Positions 34,417 to 42,490 of a stretch of DNA of 50,420 nt are shown here, piece after piece; position 1 is the first letter of the stretch, and the number at the start of each line of letters is the position of its first letter. The position numbers and the translations under genes are program-made. The notes under the pieces were generated by a model. That model was not told the origin of the DNA, ran no database searches, and saw only the letters and a program-made list of their open reading frames with translations. This DNA comes from Clostridiales bacterium (GTDB lineage: Bacteria > Bacillota > Clostridia > Oscillospirales > Oscillospiraceae). The stretch lies in NCBI GenBank assembly GCA_019418625.1, contig DYBL01000104.1:1-50420 (forward strand), given 5' to 3'.

Positions 34417-36630
34417 ATGGGAGTTTTGAAGGAAACCACGGAAAATAAAATACGGATTTCTGGTGTGCTATTTGCGTATACGGCATATATCGTGTTTCTT
34501 AGCATCACAGACCTGTTGGCAATATCCCTGTTCTATGGAGGATGGAACCAATTCCTTTGGGGTGCAATTTTGGCGGCGGCTGTTTGTACGGTTATTTTAG
34601 CAAAAAAATTTTCCAAATATTGTGTATTTGAACGTATCGTTACACACAGAGCCCTCTTGTTATATGGGACAATCTTCCTAGTAGTTGGCATATTGCGTGG
34701 ACTAGCCCCGGACTTGTCCCACGATGTAAGCCAAGGACGTGTATATTGGCAGACACCTGGATTTGCAGATAATATTGATGAAAATGTATTTCCTGCGGGA
34801 TTTACATTTTTCTTTCCGCTGAGTGATCGGATTTTCTACTATCCCCGTTTGCTCCTGGGATACAGAATGGGAACACTGACAAACGCCGCACTGCTGATAC
34901 TCATATTTATTCAAATGAGTGCGCTGCTGCATACCCTTTTGGGAAAGCAGATGCTACAACTCAGAAAAGAGTATGCGGAAAAAGCAGTGGGCAAGCCGCT
35001 ATATGGAATATTGGTATACCTGATAAGCGAAGATTTGCTTGCGTTTATCTCGGTAAGCCTCTTTTATTCGCTGGCGAACCTTGGAACGTATATGATTGAT
35101 TTGGTTGCGATTCCACTGTTGCTTTGGCTTCTTTGCAGGGTGCTGGAAGGGCGGAAGAACGATGCGGGACAAGCGGAGTTACTGTTTGTCGCGTTACTTT
35201 GCGGTTTGATTTTTGCGTTAAAGTTTACCAATGTAATTTTTATCGCGCCGTTGCTGCTGCTCTATTTGTTGCAAAACCGAGAAGTGATTCACCCTGGGGT
35301 GTTTTTTGCGGCACTTGTTCTTGGAATACTGCCAGCAGCACCGTATCTTTTGTATGCCTATACAAGTACGGGAAATCCGGTGTTTTGGACGTTCAATGCA
35401 GTATTTAAGTCTCCCTATTATCCGGATACAAACTTTAAGGATACCAGGTGGGGCCCGCAGACGCTGATAGAACTGCTGCTTTGGCCGATTCATATAATTT
35501 TGCATCCGACAGAGAGAATTTCTGAAATTTCAAAATGGCCGCAGATCTATCTGCTGATTGGGATTTTAAGCGGTGGATATGTCCTGATCAAGGCGTGGAT
35601 TGCAAAGCAGATTAGAAGAGAATCGTGGCTGGCCGTGTTGTTCTTTGCATTTACGTTGCTTTGGCTGAAAAGCACTGGGTATCCCCGATATGCGATTCTC
35701 TGTGAAACAATTGCAGTGGTGCTGGCAGCATATCTGGTAGTAAATCTTCTGCAGTCAAAGAAAGTTTGGAAAAAGGGGACTGCTATTTTCTTGTTAATCG
35801 CATTGTTGCTACAGTGTGGGTTGAATACAGTCGGCGGTATGTTGAACTATTATGACTGGTCTTTTCGAGAGAGAATCAGCAAAGAAAGTCTGTCCGATTA
35901 TTATTCGGAAAATATCACATGGCTTTTGCGGGACAGAGGCTTGATTGGGACACAAGAGCAGAGAGAAAAAATTGATGTATTTCTATCGACCCATGTGAGG
36001 CATAACATAATGCTAGCGTTAGATCCAGATGCTGCCATCATTAACGGAAGCTATATTGTAAATCAGTTGGGAGAGGTAAAAGAGCAAAAAGATATTGACT
36101 ATGCTGCATACTATTTCGGCAAACTCAAAGAGCAAGAGAAAACCGGTGCAGGAATTTTTGATATTGCAGTTGCAAGTGAATATGACAGTATTATAACAGG
36201 GGCTAATTCAGTAGGCGCTGAAATCATTTCTTTGGAAGAAGTTGACGGATATTTTGTGGGACGGGATACTCCAATTTTAGTTGGCTATTCTATGACGGGG
36301 AAAGAGAATACGTGTACAGATCTTTCTCAGCATCCTACTTTTATGTTTCCACAGGGGACAGAGAAAATAAGAATATCTGGAATTGCATGTCTCCCATCTT
36401 ATGTGCAATGGGAAGCGGAAAATCCTGTTTTGCAGGTAACAGTATCCTCGGCAGATGGGACTGCAGAGGTATTAACGGTTGAAATACCCCAGCATGAATA
36501 TATCTGCCTGAACGAGACGATAGATTTGTCAGCTTTCAGCAGGGAAAGTAATATTACCGTTACGCTAAATGATGCCAGCGGTCAGGGAATTGCAGGGAAT
36601 ATAATAAATTTGGAAGTGGTAGCCCAATGA
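34417..36630 (+). CDS. Multi-pass membrane protein, probable GT-C type glycosyltransferase
   Basis: A 737-residue protein with about 12 membrane segments in the first 470 residues and a soluble, mostly extracytoplasmic C-terminal part. The first large loop holds APDLSHDVSQGRVYW, an acidic motif placed like the catalytic Asp of GT-C enzymes that use polyprenyl-phosphate sugars. The C-terminal 120 residues are beta-rich and resemble the tails of the acyltransferase before it and the Wzm permease. Low GC, like its left neighbour. It is followed with an ATGA overlap by a polyprenyl-phosphate sugar synthase, the expected donor maker. Assignment to GT-C is by layout, not strong similarity. Confidence 0.65.
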   Translation: MGVLKETTENKIRISGVLFAYTAYIVFLSITDLLAISLFYGGWNQFLWGAILAAAVCTVILAKKFSKYCVFERIVTHRALLLYGTIFLVVGILRGLAPDLSHDVSQGRVYWQTPGFADNIDENVFPAGFTFFFPLSDRIFYYPRLLLGYRMGTLTNAALLILIFIQMSALLHTLLGKQMLQLRKEYAEKAVGKPLYGILVYLISEDLLAFISVSLFYSLANLGTYMIDLVAIPLLLWLLCRVLEGRKNDAGQAELLFVALLCGLIFALKFTNVIFIAPLLLLYLLQNREVIHPGVFFAALVLGILPAAPYLLYAYTSTGNPVFWTFNAVFKSPYYPDTNFKDTRWGPQTLIELLLWPIHIILHPTERISEISKWPQIYLLIGILSGGYVLIKAWIAKQIRRESWLAVLFFAFTLLWLKSTGYPRYAILCETIAVVLAAYLVVNLLQSKKVWKKGTAIFLLIALLLQCGLNTVGGMLNYYDWSFRERISKESLSDYYSENITWLLRDRGLIGTQEQREKIDVFLSTHVRHNIMLALDPDAAIINGSYIVNQLGEVKEQKDIDYAAYYFGKLKEQEKTGAGIFDIAVASEYDSIITGANSVGAEIISLEEVDGYFVGRDTPILVGYSMTGKENTCTDLSQHPTFMFPQGTEKIRISGIACLPSYVQWEAENPVLQVTVSSADGTAEVLTVEIPQHEYICLNETIDLSAFSRESNITVTLNDASGQGIAGNIINLEVVAQ

Positions 36631-37340
36631 GAACATTGGTAATTGTTCCTGCGTATAATGAGGAACAAAACATTGTAAAAACTATACTGGATATTCAAAC
36701 TCACCAGCCGGCAAACACGGAATATCTGGTGATTAACGACTGTTCCACTGATCAGACAGCGGCGGTTTTAAAACAAGCAGGCGCAAATTATCTAAATCTG
36801 CCCATTAATCTTGGCATCGGCGGCGGAGTGCAGACAGGCTATCGCTATGCCATGGAGCACGGGTATGATATTGCGATTCAGTTTGACGGCGACGGCCAGC
36901 ATGACGCACGGTATTTGAAAGATCTGATTGCCCCCATTGAGAGCGGACAGGCAGATGTAGTCATTGGATCCCGCTTCATTAAAAAAGAGGGGTTTCAATC
37001 CACCGGCCTGCGGCGGCTGGGAATCAACTTTCTCAGCAGCCTGATCCACATCCTCTGCGGGGTCAAGGTGCGGGATGTTACCAGCGGTATGCGGGCGGTG
37101 AACCGCAGAATGATCGAGCAGTTCGCCGTAGACTATGCCCAGGATTACCCTGAGCCGGAGGCAATTCTGGCCGCAGGTCTTGCAGGAGCGAAGATCGAGG
37201 AAGTGCCTGTCCAAATGCGGGAACGCCAGGGCGGAGTCAGCTCCATCAACCCGGTTCGTTCTGTGTACTATATGATCAAGGTTTCACTGGCCTTGATTTT
37301 GTTCCGTTTTACACGGGGAAGGGGCAGAAGAGATGATTAG
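36627..37340 (+). CDS. Family 2 glycosyltransferase, polyprenyl-phosphate sugar synthase (DPM1/GtrB-like)
   Basis: Makes a polyprenyl-phosphate-linked hexose from a sugar nucleotide on the inner membrane face. It has 237 residues: LVIVPAYNEEQNI, VINDCSTDQT, then INLGIGGGVQTGYRYAMEHGYDIAIQFDGDGQH-type region with the DGDGQH metal site (residues about 83-95) and SGMRAVNRRMIE. It lacks the C-terminal membrane helices of GtrB. It overlaps DUF2304, and the three-gene order with EamA is common in Gram-positive surface glycosylation. Confidence 0.9.
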   Translation: MRTLVIVPAYNEEQNIVKTILDIQTHQPANTEYLVINDCSTDQTAAVLKQAGANYLNLPINLGIGGGVQTGYRYAMEHGYDIAIQFDGDGQHDARYLKDLIAPIESGQADVVIGSRFIKKEGFQSTGLRRLGINFLSSLIHILCGVKVRDVTSGMRAVNRRMIEQFAVDYAQDYPEPEAILAAGLAGAKIEEVPVQMRERQGGVSSINPVRSVYYMIKVSLALILFRFTRGRGRRDD

Positions 37341-37689
37341 TAGAACGCTCCAGATCGTTATGATTTTGGCGGTGGCAGTGTACTTTGTACTGCTGTTTTT
37401 GCTGCTGAAAAAGCGGAGCCTGCATTTAAAATATACGCTCCTTTGGATTTTTTCCGGGATTTTGATGCTGGTGCTGGCGGTATTCCCCCGCATTTTGGAC
37501 TGGTTTGCCGCGCTGATCGGCATCTATGAGCCTACCAACGCATTGTTTTCGCTGATATTTTTCTGTGTGATCATGATCCTGATGTCCCTTACCGCAATCG
37601 CATCGAAGCTGAACGAGAAAAATAAACAGCTGGCGCAAGCGGTGGCGTTGTTGGAACAACGGGTACGAGAACTGGAAAAGGAGAAATAA
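37333..37689 (+). CDS. DUF2304 family membrane protein
   Basis: A 118-residue protein with three membrane helices and a C-terminal coiled tail (LNEKNKQLAQAVALLEQRVREL). It contains LKYTLLWIFSGILMLVLA typical of DUF2304. These proteins lie beside DPM1-like glycosyltransferases and are presumed to anchor or regulate them. It overlaps the glycosyltransferase by 8 bases. Confidence 0.85.
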   Translation: MISRTLQIVMILAVAVYFVLLFLLLKKRSLHLKYTLLWIFSGILMLVLAVFPRILDWFAALIGIYEPTNALFSLIFFCVIMILMSLTAIASKLNEKNKQLAQAVALLEQRVRELEKEK

Positions 37690-37694
37690 GTATC

Positions 37695-38042
37695 ATGAAG
37701 ATGACACTTTTGTGCCTGCTGAACACGGCGCTGATGGCAACGGGGCAGATGCTGTTCAAATATGGGTCCAGCGGAAAGTCCATCACGGGAATTATGGATA
37801 TCATCCGCCTGTTTTTCTCTCCGGTGGTATTTTGTGCTCTGTGCCTATATGCTGCCACAACAGGGCTATGGCTCTATATTTTGAGCCGGGTGCCGATCAG
37901 CTTCGCATATCCCATTCAGGCACTCGCGTTTCCGCTGGTCTTGCTTGCTTCCATGCTGATATTTAAGGAGAGCATATCTGTTACCAGATGGATCGGCGTG
38001 CTGGTGATCGTATGCGGTGTAATGATTGCGACCCGCGGCTAA
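37695..38042 (+). CDS. EamA/SMR-type small membrane transporter, putative lipid-sugar flippase
   Basis: A 115-residue protein with four helices, ending PIQALAFPLVLLASMLIFKESISVTRWIGVLVI-like with the EamA hallmark of a conserved Glu before a last helix. Homologues such as ArnE/F-type proteins flip polyprenyl-phosphate sugars. The neighbouring synthase, DUF2304 and GT-C-like gene make that role likely here. Confidence 0.82.
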   Translation: MKMTLLCLLNTALMATGQMLFKYGSSGKSITGIMDIIRLFFSPVVFCALCLYAATTGLWLYILSRVPISFAYPIQALAFPLVLLASMLIFKESISVTRWIGVLVIVCGVMIATRG

Positions 38043-38062
38043 AAGGTGAAGGATGAAAGAAC

Positions 38063-39133
38063 ATGTGGGACCATAAGACTTTTTCAACAGATGACTTTCC
38101 GGCCATAATAACCATGACCCAGGAACAGTATGGGCCGGAAAACGATATTTCCAATCAGGCCTTTTTGCAGCACCAGTATTTTGAAAACCCGGCGGGAGAC
38201 GCACTGATCGATTTGGCGGTGGATGCAGAGAACGGTGCCCTGGCGGGACAATATGTGGTTTGGCCCATGCGGTTTTGGACCTTTGGGGAACCGAAGTCAT
38301 GTGCAAACTCCCTGAATACATTGACAGGAAAAGCCTATCGAGGCCAAGGAATTTTTACCGGGCTGGCCAGTCTTACTTATCAGAGGGAAACTGAACTTGG
38401 CCATGCATTTTGCTACGGCACGCCCAACCCAAACTCCTATCCGGGATTTATCAAGAAGCTCGGTTTCAAGGAGCTTGGCAACATCCCTTTGATGCTGCGT
38501 CCGCTCAAGCCGTCTCACATGGTGCGGGAGTTCCTGCACAGCGGGGCGCTCGCTGTTCTGGCCAAGCCTGGGGATCCTTTCTTTCGGGTGAGAGGAGACC
38601 AGAAGCATGATGTGGCAGTCCTGCCGGTTACGAAAGAACATTTGGAACTGGTGGACCGCTTCTGGGATGCAGTCAAGGGGAAATACCCGGTGATGAATAT
38701 TCGGGATGGCGCGTTTGTCCGGTTTCGCTATCTGGACATGCCCCGCAGGACCTATTTCCCCTATTTGGCACTGGAAAATGGGGAGCCCGTCTGCTTTGCG
38801 GTGGGGCGGATCATGGAGGTTGCCGGGATGCAGTGCGCTATGCTGGCGGATTTCCTCTTTGCCGATGGACACGCTGCCGCTGCGGAAGCGCTTTTGCGCA
38901 AGCTGCTCCGCGATATGCAGCAGCAGGGCGCCAGTCTGGCGGGCTGCCTGATGTTCGGCCATACCCAGGAATCTGCCGTTTTGAAGAAGCTGGGCTTTTT
39001 CCGCTGCCCCAAAAAGCTGGAGCCCCAGCCGTTCCCGCTGATCCTGCGGCTGTTTGATCCGTCGTTGGAAGACAAGGGGATCTATGATGTAAAGAACTGG
39101 TTCTTTACCATGGGCGACTACGATGTCATATAA
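38063..39133 (+). CDS. GNAT-family acetyltransferase
   Basis: A 356-residue protein with a first GNAT domain (LNTLTGKAYRGQGIFTGLASLTYQ, the acetyl-CoA pyrophosphate loop RGQGIF) and CYGTPNPNSYPGFIKKLGFKE. A second GNAT-like half ends with SAVLKKLGFFRCPKK. Double-GNAT proteins of this size occur in polysaccharide loci and probably acetylate an amino sugar or other glycan part in the cytoplasm. It has a ribosome site GGTGAAGGATG with ATG at 38063. The substrate is unknown. Confidence 0.78.
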   Translation: MWDHKTFSTDDFPAIITMTQEQYGPENDISNQAFLQHQYFENPAGDALIDLAVDAENGALAGQYVVWPMRFWTFGEPKSCANSLNTLTGKAYRGQGIFTGLASLTYQRETELGHAFCYGTPNPNSYPGFIKKLGFKELGNIPLMLRPLKPSHMVREFLHSGALAVLAKPGDPFFRVRGDQKHDVAVLPVTKEHLELVDRFWDAVKGKYPVMNIRDGAFVRFRYLDMPRRTYFPYLALENGEPVCFAVGRIMEVAGMQCAMLADFLFADGHAAAAEALLRKLLRDMQQQGASLAGCLMFGHTQESAVLKKLGFFRCPKKLEPQPFPLILRLFDPSLEDKGIYDVKNWFFTMGDYDVI

Positions 39134-39141
39134 GGAATATT

Positions 39142-39993
39142 ATGAAGAATATTTTTACGATCGATACAGAGGATTGGTTTCACGCCAATTATGAAGATGA
39201 CCTGTTCCGCAATGACGCCGCGGTAAAGTCCACGGTGGAGGAAAATACAGAGGTTTATCTGGAGGCGCTGGAGCGAAACCACGCCACAGCAACCTTTTTT
39301 GTTCTGGGATTTGTGGCAGAGCAGCATCCGGGGTTGGTGCAGAAAATTGCACAGGCCGGGCACGAGGTGGCCAGCCACGGCTACGGACATCAGTTGGTAT
39401 ACAAGCAGACACCGGAGGAATTCCGACAGGATATCCAGCGCAGCAAAAAGCTGCTGGAGGATATTATTGGAAAGCCGGTCCGGGGTTACCGGGCGCCGTC
39501 CTGGTCCATTACGGAGGAATCCCTGTGGGCATTGACTATCTTGGAAGAAGAGGGATTTGCCTATGACAGCAGTATCTTCCCCTTCAAAAATTTCCTCTAT
39601 GGAATCAGCGGTGCGCCCAGATTCCCGTTTGCGGCGGCAAAGTACCAGCCCAGGGCGGAGAAGCTGCTGGAGATCCCGCCGTCTACGGTGAGAGTGCCAG
39701 GCATGAATGTTCCTTTTTCGGGAGGGTTCTATTTCCGGGCGCTGCCTTACCCGTTTATCCATCTGTTTGCAAAGCAGGTGAACCGGGAAGGACATCCGGT
39801 GGTGTTTTATCTGCATCCGCGGGAGATCGATCCCCAGCAGCCCAGACTGAAACTCAGCAAGCGGGACGCGCTGATCCATTATTATGGGATCGGGGCATGT
39901 CGCCGGAAGATGGAGCATATGCTGCGGGATTTTTCCTGCCAGTCTATTGCTGCCTATATGCATGAAACGGACAGCGGAAATAAAAGAGGGTAA
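39142..39993 (+). CDS. Polysaccharide deacetylase (NodB homology, DUF3473 type)
   Basis: Removes an N- or O-acetyl group from a glycan or its precursor. It has 283 residues and no signal peptide. It shows TIDTEDWFHANYE with the first Asp pair, ASHGYGHQLVY with the His-x3-His zinc ligands, and RGYRAPSWSIT with the catalytic Arg. The tail with YLHPREIDPQQPR is the DUF3473 extension seen in polysaccharide loci. Cytoplasmic location suggests it acts on a nucleotide- or lipid-linked sugar. Confidence 0.9.
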   Translation: MKNIFTIDTEDWFHANYEDDLFRNDAAVKSTVEENTEVYLEALERNHATATFFVLGFVAEQHPGLVQKIAQAGHEVASHGYGHQLVYKQTPEEFRQDIQRSKKLLEDIIGKPVRGYRAPSWSITEESLWALTILEEEGFAYDSSIFPFKNFLYGISGAPRFPFAAAKYQPRAEKLLEIPPSTVRVPGMNVPFSGGFYFRALPYPFIHLFAKQVNREGHPVVFYLHPREIDPQQPRLKLSKRDALIHYYGIGACRRKMEHMLRDFSCQSIAAYMHETDSGNKRG

Positions 39994-39998
39994 AGAGC

Positions 39999-40664
39999 AT
40001 GTATCAAAACCGAGATCTGTTTGACCTTTCCCATACCCTGGCGGGAGAGCTGTTTCTGGCTGCGGAATATCCGTGGCAGGTGCTGCCGCAAATCGGCGAT
40101 TTTTTGAAGAAATTAGGGCCTCAGCTTTCGGCGGAGGAGTTCGATCATCCGGCTGAATTTGTTTGGATCGCCAGATCTGCGCATGTTGCTCCCACGGCAA
40201 GTATCACGGGGCCCTGCATCATCTGCGCTAACGCGGAGGTGCGGCACTGTGCATTCATCCGGGGAAATGCACTGGTAGGTGAGCACTGCGTGGTGGGCAA
40301 CTCCGTGGAACTGAAGAATGTGATTTTATTTGACAATGTGCAGGTACCTCGCTACAATTATGTAGGAGATTCCATCCTGGGATACAAAGCGCACATGGGC
40401 GCCGGTTCCATCACCTCCAATGTCAAAAGTGACAAGACTCTGGTGGTCGTGAAAGAGAGCGGCTCGGAAATCCCCACAGGCCTGAAAAAGTTCGGCGCTG
40501 TGCTGGGGGATTTTGTGGAGGTCGGATGTAACAGCGTGCTGAATCCGGGCACCGTTATTGGCCGGGGGACCAGTGTGTATCCCCTGTCCTCTGTGCGGGG
40601 CGTGATCCCTGCGGAGCATATTTTCAAAAGCGCGGCGAACATTGTAAAACGAGAGAAAACCTAA
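39999..40664 (+). CDS. Left-handed beta-helix (hexapeptide) protein, GlmU C-terminal-like
   Basis: A 221-residue protein made of hexapeptide repeats (HVAPTASITGPCIICANAEV, then IRGNALVGEHCVVGNSVELKNVILFD). It resembles the acetyltransferase half of GlmU, including the KAHMGAGSITSNVKSDK segment and a GTVIGRGTSVYPLSSVRG end. It lacks the N-terminal uridylyltransferase half. It could be a sugar O- or N-acetyltransferase for this locus. It is the last gene clearly tied to the polysaccharide set. Confidence 0.8.
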   Translation: MYQNRDLFDLSHTLAGELFLAAEYPWQVLPQIGDFLKKLGPQLSAEEFDHPAEFVWIARSAHVAPTASITGPCIICANAEVRHCAFIRGNALVGEHCVVGNSVELKNVILFDNVQVPRYNYVGDSILGYKAHMGAGSITSNVKSDKTLVVVKESGSEIPTGLKKFGAVLGDFVEVGCNSVLNPGTVIGRGTSVYPLSSVRGVIPAEHIFKSAANIVKREKT

Positions 40665-40688
40665 ATTGGATAAGGCGGACGTACCTGT

Positions 40689-41168
40689 ATGATCACCTGG
40701 CTTACATCCACAACCCTCGGCAAGCTCATTGCCACATTCTTTATTTCCATGGTCCCGGTCATCGAACTGCGGGGCGGGCTGCCCTATGGCATCACCCTGG
40801 GGCTGGACTATCCGCTGGCGCTGACGGCGGCGGTACTGGGCAATATGGTGCCGGTGCCGTTCATCATCGTCTATATCCGGCACATTTTCACCTGGCTGCG
40901 CAAACGCAGCAAGTGGTGGGATGAGAAGATCGCCCGGCTGGAGAAAAGGGCCCACCTGAAAGGACGGGTGGTGCGCAAATACAGCACCATCGGCCTTTGC
41001 ATCCTGGTGGCCATTCCCCTGCCCGGCACCGGCGCCTGGACGGGCGCGCTGGTTGCGGCCGTGCTGGACATGCGGCTGAAAAAGGCCATTCCTGCCATCT
41101 TCCTGGGCGTGTGTATCGCGGCGGCCATCATGACCATGGTGACCTTCGGCCTGATCCATATTTTCTGA
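40689..41168 (+). CDS. Small multidrug-export-type membrane protein (COG2426)
   Basis: A 159-residue protein with three or four membrane helices. It has the family sequences FISMVPVIELRGGLPYGI and AIPLPGTGAWTGALVAAVL, in which Pro and Gly-rich re-entrant loops are conserved. The family was named for drug export but its substrate is not established. It may end the polysaccharide transcription unit or be independent. The 24-base gap before it leaves no room for its own promoter. Confidence 0.85.
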   Translation: MITWLTSTTLGKLIATFFISMVPVIELRGGLPYGITLGLDYPLALTAAVLGNMVPVPFIIVYIRHIFTWLRKRSKWWDEKIARLEKRAHLKGRVVRKYSTIGLCILVAIPLPGTGAWTGALVAAVLDMRLKKAIPAIFLGVCIAAAIMTMVTFGLIHIF

Positions 41169-41176
41169 AAAACGCG

Positions 41177-41205
41177 TTGCAATTTCACGCGGTTTCGCAT
41201 AAAAT
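41177..41205 (+). promoter_or_regulatory. Promoter of the APH-fold kinase gene
   Basis: TTGCAA (41177-41182), 17 bases, TAAAAT (41200-41205). It sits 46 bases before the ATG at 41251 and marks the likely end of the polysaccharide transcription unit. Confidence 0.55.
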
Positions 41206-41250
41206 TGGACGGGCGTACAGCAAAGAAACACAAAAGAGGGAGATTCATCA

Positions 41251-42336
41251 ATGACCGACCGGCTTAAGCGGGTCTGCCGCGCATTCCGGATCGAGGGCGA
41301 ATGGGCGTCCTACGAGGAGATCAGCGTGGGCAACATCAACCACACCTATAAAGTCAATTTTATCCGTCCGGACGGACAGCCGAAAAGCTACATCGTCCAG
41401 CGAGTCAATACCTATGTCTATAAAAACCCCATCCAGGTGATGGAGAACATCGACCGGGTGACCGAGCACATCCGGGCGAAAAAGCCGGGCCAGACGGCGC
41501 TGCATTTTCACCATACCATTGACCGTAAGATCTACTTTCAGGATACGGACGGCTTCTGGCGGCTGTTCAATTACATTCCATCGGATTCCTGCGTGGACAT
41601 GGATCTGGATGCCATACATAACGCCGGAGAGGCTTTCGGCGAATTTCAGATGCAGCTGAGTGATTTTGATCCGGCGCAGCTGTATGAGACTATTCTGAAT
41701 TTTCACAACACTCCCTGGCGTTATGAAAAGCTGGAGGCGGACGTGCGAGCGGACCTGCTGGGACGGGCCGCCGAGGCTCGGGAGGAGTTGGAATACCTCC
41801 GCTCCATCCGGGACAAGGCCTGCGTGCTGACGGATCTCTACCGGCAAGGGAAGCTGCCGCTGCGGGTGACCCACAATGATACCAAGATCAACAATGTCCT
41901 TTTTGATCAGGAGACCAAGCAGGCACTGGTGGTCATCGACCTGGATACGGTCATGCCCGGCGTGGTGGGCCACGACTTCGGCGACGCGATCCGGTCGGCT
42001 GCCAACTTCGTGGAGGAGGATTGCCCCCAGCCGGAGAAGGCCGGAGTGGATCTGGAGGTATTTGAAGCCTTTGCCGACGGATTTTTGAAAAATACCGCCG
42101 CCGCGCTGACCAAGACGGAGATCGATACCCTGGCCCAGAGCTGCCTTGCGCTGACGGCGGAGCTGTCCGTGCGGTTCTTGGACGACTACATCCAGGGTGA
42201 CCCTTATTTCAAGATCAACTACCCGAAACACAATCTGGTCCGCTCCCGCTGCCAGATGGCACTGGCCAAGGACATGGAGCGGAAGATGGACACTATGGAT
42301 GCCATCGTCCGCCAATGCGCCGCCAGATATCTTTGA
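41251..42336 (+). CDS. Aminoglycoside-phosphotransferase-fold sugar kinase (NahK-like)
   Basis: Likely phosphorylates the C1 hydroxyl of a free sugar such as N-acetylhexosamine. It has 361 residues. It shows the APH fold: SVGNINHTYKV (nucleotide loop), catalytic-loop THNDTKINNVLFD (Asp and Asn), and VIDLDTVMPGVVGHDFGDAIR as the DFG equivalent, very like N-acetylhexosamine 1-kinase. ATG 41251 follows GAGGGAG. Substrate specificity cannot be set by sequence reading alone. It is not clearly tied to either neighbour. Confidence 0.82.
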   Translation: MTDRLKRVCRAFRIEGEWASYEEISVGNINHTYKVNFIRPDGQPKSYIVQRVNTYVYKNPIQVMENIDRVTEHIRAKKPGQTALHFHHTIDRKIYFQDTDGFWRLFNYIPSDSCVDMDLDAIHNAGEAFGEFQMQLSDFDPAQLYETILNFHNTPWRYEKLEADVRADLLGRAAEAREELEYLRSIRDKACVLTDLYRQGKLPLRVTHNDTKINNVLFDQETKQALVVIDLDTVMPGVVGHDFGDAIRSAANFVEEDCPQPEKAGVDLEVFEAFADGFLKNTAAALTKTEIDTLAQSCLALTAELSVRFLDDYIQGDPYFKINYPKHNLVRSRCQMALAKDMERKMDTMDAIVRQCAARYL

Positions 42337-42345
42337 GAGAAATGA

Positions 42346-42385
42346 CCGGCCCCCGTGCAGTTTATCCCAACTGCATGGGGGCCGG
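42346..42385 (+). terminator. GC-rich hairpin after the kinase gene
   Basis: 42346-42362 pairs with 42369-42385 with one G-T pair, but no T-run follows. It is a probable transcript end or processing site between the kinase gene and the bile salt hydrolase promoter. Confidence 0.5.
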
Positions 42386-42420
42386 CTGCGTATGGAAGGC
42401 TGGGGAGCGGGGATTGACTA

Positions 42421-42449
42421 TTGACGATAGTGCGCGGTTAAAATACAAT
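42421..42449 (+). promoter_or_regulatory. Promoter of the bile salt hydrolase gene
   Basis: TTGACG (42421-42426), 17 bases, TACAAT (42444-42449). The ATG at 42491 is about 42 bases later, preceded by AGGAAAGGAG. Confidence 0.65.
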
Positions 42450-42490
42450 GCAGAAAACGACCGTTTGCCGCAGGCAGGAAAGGAGCCGCT

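Noticed and set aside
41251..42336. Aminoglycoside resistance gene
   Set aside because: The fold is shared, but the catalytic and DFG-like blocks match NahK-type sugar kinases better than aminoglycoside enzymes.
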